A stretch of 64,000 nucleotides of DNA from Lingula anatina (Eukaryota > Brachiopoda > Lingulata > Lingulida > Lingulidae), in contig NW_019776066.1 in the NCBI RefSeq assembly GCF_001039355.2, forward strand, positions 55,570 through 119,569, in the 5' to 3' direction. The notes below the pieces were generated by a model. The model was given only the letters and a program-made list of their open reading frames with translations. It had not been told where the DNA came from and searched no databases. The position numbers and the translations under genes are program-made. Position 1 is the first letter of the stretch. Every line of letters starts with the position of its first letter. This document shows positions 47,458 to 56,802 of the stretch, piece after piece.

Positions 47458-49380
47458 ATGTTTTGGAAATATTCTGTGTACGCGAAGGACAACCCAGAGT
47501 TGGTGAGGCATGAAAACATGAGTCAAAAGACAGCAAAAACTGAGAACCAGTCCACCAATGGCAGTGGAGATGATACATCGTCTCTCTCTGGTTACAGATA
47601 CATGGTGTATAGGACCCCGCTGAGGTGGGAAGCAGAGGCAAAAGTGCGTTCCTTGGACAATATAAACCATAAAGCCGGCGGTGGTAATGTCAGTATAATT
47701 CACCACAATACCAAGTGGAATAAAACTGCCAAAGTCGGTTCATTGGATAACTATCACCATCAGCCAGGCGGAGGTAATGTTGCCATAGAAACCAATAGTA
47801 CTGATTGGAAGTCAAATGCCAAAGTTGGTTCTCTGGAAAAATTGAACCATAAACCAGGTGGCGGCAACTTCAAAATTAAGAGCGAAAAGCCATCATGGCA
47901 GTCGGGCTCCAAGGTGGGGTCCCTGGACAACTACCACCATGAACCAGGGGGTGGGAATGTACAGATAGAAGAGAGAACTCTAAGATGGAGAAATGAAGCT
48001 AAAGTTGGGTCCTTGGACAATGTAGACCATGTTCCTGGAGGGGGCCAGGTTAAAATTCAAAGTAGAAAACTAAAGTGGCAAACGGAATCAAAAATTGGCT
48101 CATTGGACAATATATCCCATTCACCAAGGGGTGGAGACATTAAGATTGAGGACAAAAAACTTAACTGGACATCAAAGTCAAAAATTGGTTCTTTAGAAAA
48201 TGTAGATCATACCCCTCGAGGAGGGGACAAAAAGATAGAGAGCAAGAAATTAAAATGGAATGCAGGTTCAAAAATTGGTTCATTAGACAATGTATCCCAC
48301 TCTCCAGGTGGAGGGAACATTAGAATTGAAGTCAGAAGTTTATATTCTGGAAGAGCAAAATCAAAAGTTGGTTCCCTTGAAAATGCAAGTCATATACCTG
48401 GAGGGGGTAATATAAAAGTTGAGACTAAAAAAGTAAAGTGGTCTCAAGAATCAAAAGTTGGCTCTTTAGATAATATTCACCATATTCCTGCTGGTGGTAT
48501 GACAAAAATTCAAGATCGAAGGCTTTTCTGGAGGGGCAAGTCAAAAATTGGATCTTTGGATAATATCAGCCATTCTCCTGGTGGGGGTAACGCTAAAATT
48601 GAGAACCAGAAGCTTGAGTGGAACACTCGGGCCAAAATTGGTTCTCTTGATAATGTGTCTCATATTCCAGGTGGGGGGACTTTTGTTATCCCTGATTCTA
48701 TTCCAAAGTGGAGAATTGTTTCAAAAGTTGGCTCCCTGGATAATGTGGGCCATATCCCTGGAGGTGGTGACAAGAAAATAGAGAACAGAAAACTGCAGTG
48801 GAAAAAGGAATCAAAAATAGGGTCCTTGGATAAAATCTCCCATGTACCTGGTGGTGGGAATGTTCAGATCCAGGATCATAATTTAAATTGGAGGTATAAG
48901 TCCAAGATAGGCTCTCTAGATAACGCTAGTCATGTACCTGGTGGGGGAAAGAAGAAAATTCCTATGAAAAAAGTCAAATGGACAGCAAAGAGTAAGATTG
49001 CATCACTTGAGAATGTGTCTTATGTCCCTGGTGGGGGAAATGTTTCCCGTGTTCTTAATACAAATAAGCTTTATTGGGATGGTGTTCCTCGAACTGAGAG
49101 TCCTCCAAATACCCGTTTAAAATTCCCACCAATTGAGTCCCCATCGCAAAATAAACATAAACACAATGGGAAGACCACATCATCTCTTGAAAAAGTTTAC
49201 CTTCAGTCTAATGGAGGTAATGGAAAACTGCCCCAGTTAAAACTTAACTGGAAGGCGACATCAAAGGTGACAAACAAGAAAGGTGGGGATAAAGAGGGAA
49301 ACCAAAATGTTAACTTTCAAAGTAAAGCTGAGGTTAGTTCTTTTCAGGCTTTGGGTGACTTGTATCAAATGGCTTATTAA
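47458..49380 (+). CDS. Nested 640-codon ORF of 16 or more tandem tau-type repeats
   Basis: One uninterrupted ORF encodes about 60 N-terminal residues (MFWKYSVYAKDNP, Ser/Thr-rich) and then 16 clear repeats of about 30 residues, each [AS]K[VI]GSL[DE]N..H.PGGG followed by a [KL]xW linker. The first has KVRS and the last KIAS in place of KXGS. A degenerate region (SSLEKVYLQSNGG, then Lys/Asn-rich sequence) ends QMAY. Trp recurs in almost every linker. The units have diverged while keeping the core, which implies selection on protein. It lies between the two MAP terminal exons, on the same strand. The strong acceptor inside (CTCTCTGGTTACAG, ending at 47597) is out of phase with the MAP donors; weak phase-0 acceptors exist at 47487 and 47550. 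It may be a nested intronless gene or an alternative 3' exon; a retrocopy origin is possible. Confidence 0.85.
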   Translation: MFWKYSVYAKDNPELVRHENMSQKTAKTENQSTNGSGDDTSSLSGYRYMVYRTPLRWEAEAKVRSLDNINHKAGGGNVSIIHHNTKWNKTAKVGSLDNYHHQPGGGNVAIETNSTDWKSNAKVGSLEKLNHKPGGGNFKIKSEKPSWQSGSKVGSLDNYHHEPGGGNVQIEERTLRWRNEAKVGSLDNVDHVPGGGQVKIQSRKLKWQTESKIGSLDNISHSPRGGDIKIEDKKLNWTSKSKIGSLENVDHTPRGGDKKIESKKLKWNAGSKIGSLDNVSHSPGGGNIRIEVRSLYSGRAKSKVGSLENASHIPGGGNIKVETKKVKWSQESKVGSLDNIHHIPAGGMTKIQDRRLFWRGKSKIGSLDNISHSPGGGNAKIENQKLEWNTRAKIGSLDNVSHIPGGGTFVIPDSIPKWRIVSKVGSLDNVGHIPGGGDKKIENRKLQWKKESKIGSLDKISHVPGGGNVQIQDHNLNWRYKSKIGSLDNASHVPGGGKKKIPMKKVKWTAKSKIASLENVSYVPGGGNVSRVLNTNKLYWDGVPRTESPPNTRLKFPPIESPSQNKHKHNGKTTSSLEKVYLQSNGGNGKLPQLKLNWKATSKVTNKKGGDKEGNQNVNFQSKAEVSSFQALGDLYQMAY

Positions 49381-49795
49381 GATGGTACTTGGTACAGGGA
49401 GTCTTCTTTGGTAAAGTTTTTTTTTCCCCCGAAGGATTAGCCCTATTTAGACCAATATTTGCAAGGTATGTTTGTGTATTGAATGGGAGGGGCAGGATAG
49501 GATAGGACAGTCTGCTAATCAAAGATGTTTCAGATCAAAGAACTGATTATGTTTGCATATCAATTAGTGTAAAACTTGAATTGTATGATGAAATGTTATA
49601 TTGCTCTAGTCATGTTCAGACTGGGGTACTCACTGATCAATGTGACCAGCATTTTGTACCATGATTCATGTGAAGAAATTTTTGATACAATCAGGTTCTC
49701 TCTGTTCTTCAAAATATTTATTTGCTCAATTCTGATTATGCCAAATGTGTGAAACGACTGTGTGTCTAAATGCATTGTGATTTTTAAATATTTGG

Positions 49796-49801
49796 AATAA
49801 A
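49796..49801 (+). promoter_or_regulatory. Polyadenylation signal after the nested repeat ORF
   Basis: An AATAAA lies about 415 bp after the TAA at 49378-49380, followed by T/G-rich sequence (TTTTTATATATGTATTGTTTGC). This suggests that a transcript carrying the repeat ORF ends here, independently of both MAP terminal exons. Confidence 0.6.
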
Positions 49802-49978
49802 GTTAGTATATTTTTATATATGTATTGTTTGCTTGTCTTGTAAAAATAGTGTATCCCATTGCTTACATTGATTTTCAGAAACATGAATTTTCTGCTTGTC
49901 AGTATAAAGTTGAGCATGGTTTGTTGTTGACTCGTTATCTTAAATATTCATTTTCTGTTCCATTTTATTGGATAAATT

Positions 49979-50036
49979 ATTTCTTTATTTTATAATTAAA
50001 AGAAGTATTTCTTTATTTTATAATTAAAAGAAGTAT
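49979..50036. repeat. 29-bp direct tandem duplication
   Basis: Two adjacent copies of a unit containing ATTTCTTTATTTTATAATTA and AAAAGAAGT. Non-coding, in the last MAP intron. Confidence 0.7.
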
Positions 50037-50525
50037 CACAAATGTTCTTGTGAATGGTTTACATATAGATATTAATGAAAACATTTGGGAAAAATTATTT
50101 TTGCCTTTCCACAGACAAAATGGCAGTATACTTTTCTAATGACATCATGAATTCCACCTCAGTTGAAGTCTGATTTAATAATCTTTCAAAAGGACCTCGT
50201 TAGAGAATTTTTAATCCCAGTGTTATTATTGTTGGAATACCAGTGGGAATGAAAACACTTGTATCAGGATGTTATCAATGGTATCAAATACTGACCAACT
50301 AAAATGGTAAAAATGCATGCAAAGTGTTTCCACCTGTGGGAAATGATGTGTGGATCCCTCATCTGATTATTTATATTAAAACAAAGCATTGAAAAAAATC
50401 TCCTGACTAGAATTTTTGCTATTGAAAATACAGTTTTCCATTATTTTCAATGAACTGTATTATATCTTTTTAAACAAAAAAATATAAAAGGACTTGTGTA
50501 TCTTATAGTTATGAATATATAATAA

Positions 50526-50780
50526 ATTCCATTTTACCACCAAAACGGCAGTTTTTGCAGTAACTGTGAAATCTTTGCTCGGCATTGGACCACTTGGATC
50601 TTCATAGTTGGCTACCCTCCATAATAATCTTTTAAGAGATTATTATTATAAATTAATAAATTAGTATGTCGTAACAGATTCATTAACCATTGAAAAGTGT
50701 GGGGAATTTGTTCTCTACACCTGCAAAGTCCATTTTATGACACCTTTCCTGCCAAAGTGAAGAGTTGTCATCCCTTTATA
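50526..50780. repeat. Dispersed palindrome-centred repeat, copy A
   Basis: It shares several blocks, in the same order, with 55079-55340 and 58123-58268: TTTTACCAC(C)AAAACGGCAGT, an AGTTGGCTA/AGATGGCTA word, a palindrome ATAATCTTTTAAGAGATTAT, ATTCATTA..CATTG, and a terminal GAGTTGTCATCCCTTT. The copies are diverged by many substitutions. The function or transposon class is unknown. Confidence 0.7.
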
Positions 50781-51004
50781 AAAGACTTTTTTCAAATTAT
50801 TATAAGCCAGATTTAACACTTTCGTTCTTGACTTTGTGAAAACAACCTGCTACTGAGCAACATAACATATACATGTATCCATGTTCAAAAACTGCAGTGC
50901 TGTGTTTGTGTAATTTCAAACAATTCACCTCAGTTTACCACTGATAATTATTCCCATTTTCCTCTCCATGTTTAAATCTTTTTTTTATTTATACTATTTT
51001 CCAG

Positions 51005-51031
51005 TCGCCTGGAGAGGAAACTGCTGTGTGA
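51005..51031 (+). CDS. MAP/tau-family gene, alternative terminal exon B
   Basis: A strong acceptor (TTATACTATTTTCCAG) is followed by a phase-0 reading SPGEETAV and TGA. Joined to the 39736 donor it gives a product of about 1370 residues. The ending ETAV fits a class I PDZ-binding consensus (S/T-X-hydrophobic), unlike exon A, which ends in VDVD. About 3 kb of 3' UTR with an AATAAA at 54068 follows. Confidence 0.7.
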   Translation, partial: SPGEETAV

Positions 51032-54000
51032 GAAGACTACAGCGCCATCTACTAACGGAAAATATTATCAAGACAATCGAGCTGACTTCTGTCATTTGAA
51101 ATTCTGATTTCTGAGCCAGAGTGAGGACTTATCCATCAGGAATGTCATTTGAGGAAGAAGTTTTTATTTATTTGCTTATGTAGAGAAAAAAGGAACAATC
51201 GCCAAGCAGCTATTCAGCCAGTCAACTTACTGATGATATTGAATATTTGAAGTTTATCATTATGTCAGTGCCACCTGTGGTTTGTATTTTTCTGAATTTT
51301 CTCAAATGGTAAAATTTATTCCATATCATGGATTTCTAAAGTGGTGTGCAGAGCCTCACATTGTGTTAGATGAGTAGCAACACAATGTGGCAATTTTTAT
51401 CTCAACCAGAAGCAATTGCATTGCTACCTTATCAAATGAAGTAATAGTATAAAGTGTTGCATGTGTAAAATATTGTTATGATACATGCTTTTTATCTCAT
51501 TTGCTGTATTATTGTGATAAATGGGCATAGAATTACATATATATTGAGGTCATATTTGAGTTGTATAGATACTTTGTTCAGTAAAAGGCTAAAATTTTTA
51601 AAAAATGGCAGATGGTCTAATAATTTGAAAGTTTGTAGTGATTGCATTTAAGGTGGCTGAAAGACTTCAGCTGAATCTATAGCCAAGCAACACAAATATT
51701 TGTTAACACAGCAGAGATAGGTCAGGAAAAAGGAGTGATATGACGTGAAGTAAAGTAAATGTTTTCTTTGCATATGATCCAACAGTGCATATCATTTTGT
51801 CGTTGAAGAAACTCAATATTTTATTGATGTGCTTTATTACATGTACATGTGTTATGAAGTGAGTGAAACGCATTTTGCCTTCCTTTACCCTTTGATTAGG
51901 CAAATAACATTCACTATGTGTATTACATGCATTGTTTACAACTTAAGAATGCTGTTGCAAGCAGAAGTATAATAATTTTTCAAAGTAGGAAATGTAATCA
52001 TTTTGAGCATATTGATCATAGTCTAGATATAAAATTTGTATATTGTGTTGGTGTGGTGACTGCATGGTGAAGACTTCACTTGTTTGATTGTAATGCATTT
52101 GTTTTGTAAACAGTGGATTCAGTACATGTTAGACAGCAGGCTTTACATTGTATTATCGCAAATTATGATACATTTCCTATTGTTAAGATACAATGTATTT
52201 ATAAATATGATACATTTGATATTGTTAGGATACAATGTATTTGTATTGTATGGTCACTGGAGCTGTAATTTTGGTTGGAATGATACATTGTTAATGGTAT
52301 TGTAATAACAATGTTACAATGTATTTTATATTGTACACCCACAGTGGCTGTAATGTGAAGATAATGCACTTGTGTGATAACAGTGAAACTATCGTGAGGT
52401 AGAAAGTTGGAGAAATGTTGCTAAAAGCATTGCTGTAGTTTTGATGTAGTTATGATTGACACGTCTTATATTATATAAATGTAATAGATTTGCATTTTGC
52501 TCCAGTTTTTGTATTTAAATCTTTATCCACTTACAGATGTATGATGGCTGTTTAAAAAAAAGAACATTGTCTAGCTGGAGGGCAGTTCAACAGGCAAACA
52601 TACAAAGGGTATATTTGTTAAAGAAAAGAATAAATCTAATAAATTCTGTCAAATGTGTACTGTGTTAGCAAAGAGGGACCTGCCCGAAAAAGAGAATGTA
52701 TTGCATCATTCTGATTGATAAGGATTGTACTGTGAAGAAAATTGCCATTTGGTGTCTTATTGTCAAGCTTTTGGAATTGAGAAAGATATTTCAGAATGTG
52801 ATTCTATGCGTCATGCTTTATGATATTGATATTTTGTTTTATATGATACTGATGATATGCCAAACGTGATTTTGTTAGTTTTTATTATGTTCATCTATAA
52901 CCTAAGAAATAGTATAGTCTTTCAGTTTCAAAGTATGTTAATCTCAAACTAGATCTTTGCTGGTATCCATGACAATGATATTTTCAATTGTTTTATGAAC
53001 TGAGATTTGTTTTTGCCAGCGTAGCATTTATTTTTCAACGGGTGGACATCGAACTTATTTTGAAGAGGGTAACAGTGGATATTTAAGCTTATTTACAAAT
53101 CATAACTGTCATCTTATACAACTTTTATAAAACTGGTATATTATATTTCTTTCATTTTTGAAGTATGAATCAACATTTTAACATTTCAATATTTTTTAAA
53201 CATTGGAGCCAAAGCATTGAATTTCAATATTTTTGAAGTTTCAAGTGTCATTCACAGTTTGGGGTCAGATATTTATGAATAGAATGAAAGTTAAAGGTTG
53301 CATATGCAGGTAAAAGACAAAACTGAAAAAAAAGTAAAATTATACAACTTGGCAGTCTGTTGTAGATTTTAATGGCACTCTAAATTTATTTATTAAATGT
53401 TTTGTTTTAACTTATAGTTTTCAGAGTCAAGTGTAGTGACCATTTTGTTTGCAATTTATGCATATCGACATTTTTGTCAATTTCTTCTCTGCATAGTTGT
53501 GGTAGATTTTTGCCACTTTAAGCCAAACTTAAAGTATACTCTGTATCAAGTGAGTGGGAATGTATGGTCTTTTTACTGATATTATTATGTATTTCTCTTT
53601 ACTCTCCATCTTCACTTCAGATTTGGTACATTTAATTGCCCTTTTGTTTTCTCTATAAGCCAAAGAAAAACAGAAGAGTATTTATCTTCTAGTCAGAATT
53701 AGTGCAGTTATAATACCTTTCTTAGCGTTACTTAGTTTTATCGCAATTTTTTCTAAAATGGGTCAAGATTAAATTGAAAGTGTTCTTGTTGAGGATTAGT
53801 GATGTCCAATAGAGTTATTTATTATAGAAGTTGAAATGTACGTAACTTGCTACAAGTTGATCATGACTGAAAAAAGGATCCTTTTTGAACGTTGAGAAGG
53901 GATTCGTTCGATAGGTATCTGATTATGTTGATAGAGGCACGAAATTACCCGAAGTTTGCCGAATGATTAAAGACCGTGCATACGTGGATTTTGTGTGCTT

Positions 54001-54095
54001 TCGTTTGTTTACAGTGGAATTTTCAAGGTGTACATTTAAGTTTGCTCTTCACTGTTATGTATTATACAATAAAATGAATGGTCTTTGAAGCGTGT
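51032..54095 (+). other. Presumed long 3' UTR of MAP isoform B
   Basis: About 3 kb of AT-rich sequence without a convincing ORF runs from the exon B stop to a canonical AATAAA at 54068-54073. Several smaller potential signals lie within. Imperfect direct repeats containing GATACAATGTATTT occur at about 52167-52240. Neuronal MAP transcripts often have long 3' UTRs. The extent is inferred, not shown. Confidence 0.45.
54068..54073 (+). promoter_or_regulatory. Polyadenylation signal, MAP isoform B
   Basis: AATAAA in TTATACAATAAAATGAATGG, followed within 30 bp by TGTTGTGTGC and T-rich sequence. This is the best candidate 3' end for the long UTR. Confidence 0.55.
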
Positions 54096-54400
54096 TGTGT
54101 GCATCATTTTTGTCGTTGTTGTTATGAAGTTTTAAATGTCTTTTATGATACAGTAAGGCTGCAGTCATTACTGTACCATTAACTAGCTGCCACACATTTA
54201 GTTATAATGTAATTTTATACTCTAGAATCATGATGTGCTAGGATATTGCATTGTTAGGACCGGAGCAGCAAGAGAATGCTATCTGCTGGACTTACGTATC
54301 GACAGACGCTCCCATTTTAAAATGATTCAGTGTATGTTAAAACTAACAGGTCAAATCTATCGCAAACTGAATTTGGATTTTGTTCTGGAAAAGGCACCCA

Positions 54401-54509
54401 GAGCTTCAAAGATAACTTGACACTAACTTCTTCACTATGGTCAAGTAACTTGACACGATGAAGATGGGCTATAGTGAAGAGGTTAGTGTCAAGTAATCTC
54501 TGAAGCTCA
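54401..54509. repeat. Hairpin-forming inverted repeat, arms of about 38 bp
   Basis: The arm at 54401-54438 (GAGCTTCA, TAACTTGACACTAAC, TTCTTCACTAT) is complementary to 54471-54509 (ATAGTGAAGAGG, TTAGTGTCAAGTAA, TCTGAAGCTC) with few mismatches. The roughly 32-bp loop holds a third copy of the TCAAGTAACTTGACAC word, itself nearly palindromic. It lies just downstream of the MAP 3' end. It is a fold-back element or possibly the core of a small RNA hairpin. Confidence 0.65.
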
Positions 54510-55078
54510 GCGTGGGAAAAGGGGGTTTATAGGAAAAAGTTGAACACCTCATTTTTGCAGGGCATTAATTTTGTGAAAACGTAATGCTGGAATTATAATT
54601 TATCCTTAGAATTTATTTCTCAATCTCTGATTAAACTATTTCCTCTTTTACGTTAGTCAACTGCTTTATCACCATACAGTTTATCATGGAGATAAAACGA
54701 TGTGCATGGATTTAGTACCTCTCTGTCCTAAAAATCTCGACAAAATCCCTGCGTAATGCCCCGCATAATATGCTACTGCAGCAGACAAACAGAGTTCATT
54801 AATAAAATGATTAATTAATCAATGGATCGCCATTAATTATCAACTAAGCGCTTGTTACTTGGTCACCTGCCGACAGTTTCTGAAAGTTTCACATTTAATT
54901 TGCAACACCCAATTAATTGATTTTCAGCTGAATGATTTTCAATAGTGAGCTACTTTAGTCTATCCTGAAAAACGTAGTTATACCCCAACACATTTAAAGG
55001 TATAATAACTCTTTGTATGAGATCTATATTTCACAATAAAAACGTTGTGAACAACTCATAGAAATATAATATATATTC

Positions 55079-55340
55079 TGTTTTACCACAAAAACGGCAG
55101 TTATAGCTATTATTCTGATATCTGAGCTTGTCTTCAGACCACATGACCTCCATAGATGGCTATACTCTGTTATAATCTCTTAAGAGATTATAACAAAAAA
55201 CAAACTTTTTAGAAAAAAAACAGGGCCTAACTTTGAATGTAAAAATGGATTCATTACCCATTGGTAAGCTTGGGAAAATTGTTGTTTACTACAGGAAAAT
55301 TCATTTTTTGGCCAAAACAAAGAGTTATTATCCTTTTAAG
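55079..55340. repeat. Dispersed palindrome-centred repeat, copy B
   Basis: The best-preserved palindrome of the three copies, ATAATCTCTTAAGAGATTAT, is a perfect 20-bp inverted repeat. The flanking blocks align with copy A (50526-50780) and in part with copy C (58123-58268). Confidence 0.7.
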
Positions 55341-55762
55341 TATGCAATAGTTTACAACATTATATGGTGCCCTGGTTATCATTTTGAAAAGGATGTTTGA
55401 GGTTCACCTCTATTTTTTTTCTTTTTTACAGTGGACAAATAGGATCTGTATTTTAATTGCGTATGACGGTTAATTTCCGCATGCATTCGACATATTAACT
55501 GGGGCACATACCAGGTTACTTGAATTGTGCAAATCGACCGCAATCTAGTATTTTTAGGCCTTCGCACTGCTTATAGCGTCCTAGTGCCTGAACGGATACG
55601 AAAGCACATTACACACTACAAGGTGCAACGGAGGACCCATAGAGATTGTAAGGACGTGGATATTCAGAGGTATTTAAGCGCCAGGTTGGCGTTCATAGCG
55701 TTATGAAGCTTTACAAGCGGTAAGGGCACCGTATGTAGAGCCGAAAACCGAGAGGACTCTAA

Positions 55763-55977
55763 GACCCCATTCCCAGAGATTAGATCGATCCAAACTAGAT
55801 CGACCTAACTCCCTGGGGGTTCACGCTAAATAGCTGTCAGCCGAGCGGGCACGAAAGTTAATTACCCCCTTACAGCTTGTAGTAGGCGGGCCGGACATTT
55901 AAGTAGGATTATCTGACAGTAATCTAGTGAGACTCCCCACGGGGATAGATCGATCTAAAATCTATGGGAATGCGCCC
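55763..55977. mobile_element. PIF/Harbinger-like MITE family, copy 3
   Basis: This is a 215-bp element flanked by TAA on both sides, with ends CCCCATTCCCAGAGATTAGA and TCTAAAATCTATGGGAATGC forming long inverted termini. The core is nearly identical to copies 1 and 2. It lies between the MAP 3' end and the LamG gene. Confidence 0.84.
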
Positions 55978-56802
55978 TAATTGTCGTGGTCTATGATACC
56001 GTTTATGCCATTTTCTGACCTGTCCTGCCGTTTGTCCTTAAGCTAATCGGTAGCATTATGCGAAAACTGAGGCAAGCGAATACAGGGTTAAGGCTCTAGG
56101 ACGTAGGGCAAAAATTTAACTTCACCGTGACATTGTGGCGGGTTAAAATATCTACGGTATATCTTACATTCAATATTGAAAATTATTCATCGTTATATTT
56201 CTGATATTCCCTCTTAACATTAGCCTTTTTTTACCTGCAAGTATCAATCATGCTGTAATGAAAGACGTACTTAAATATTTAACGGAATATTAATAAGCTC
56301 ACATGATTCATATAAATGTGAATGTTTTAACATTAAGAGTTTAGAGTAGCTATCTGCTCAATTACAGTAAAGAAAACTGTGGTCAAATGATCGACATCCG
56401 GCAACTGAATTACCAACGCGTAATTTGACGACACGAACTAATTTTACTCCTTTTGGGATTTTATCGTTTTTCCCTTGAAAGGCGGATGTCCTTAAGTGAA
56501 TACACATATATATATATGTCGTGCAGTAACCACCAAACAAAACAACAAATGCGGACTCTGATCAGTTGAGAACGATTTTGTCTTGATGTGTTATGCGAAT
56601 TTGATGAGTTAACAGAGAGAGAAACACACAGGTGAGCTTAACATGGAGGTGGTATTTTTGTACCTCCGCCAAGGAGATTTTGTTTTCACTTCTGCTTTTC
56701 TGCGTGTTTGTTATCGCCAAACTCAAACTTTGGAATGATTCTGTTGCTTTTACGGACAGATTTCTATTTTATTTTTAGATATAAGAGGTAGACAGCATTG
56801 CT

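Larger units (their letters stand above)
54096..56802. other. Intergenic region between MAP and the LamG gene
   Basis: Apart from the hairpin, the palindromic repeat and the MITE listed separately, I see no coding sequence. Chance ORFs of about 60 codons show no familiar motif. The promoter of the LamG gene presumably lies at its right end, but no core element is recognised. Confidence 0.5.
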
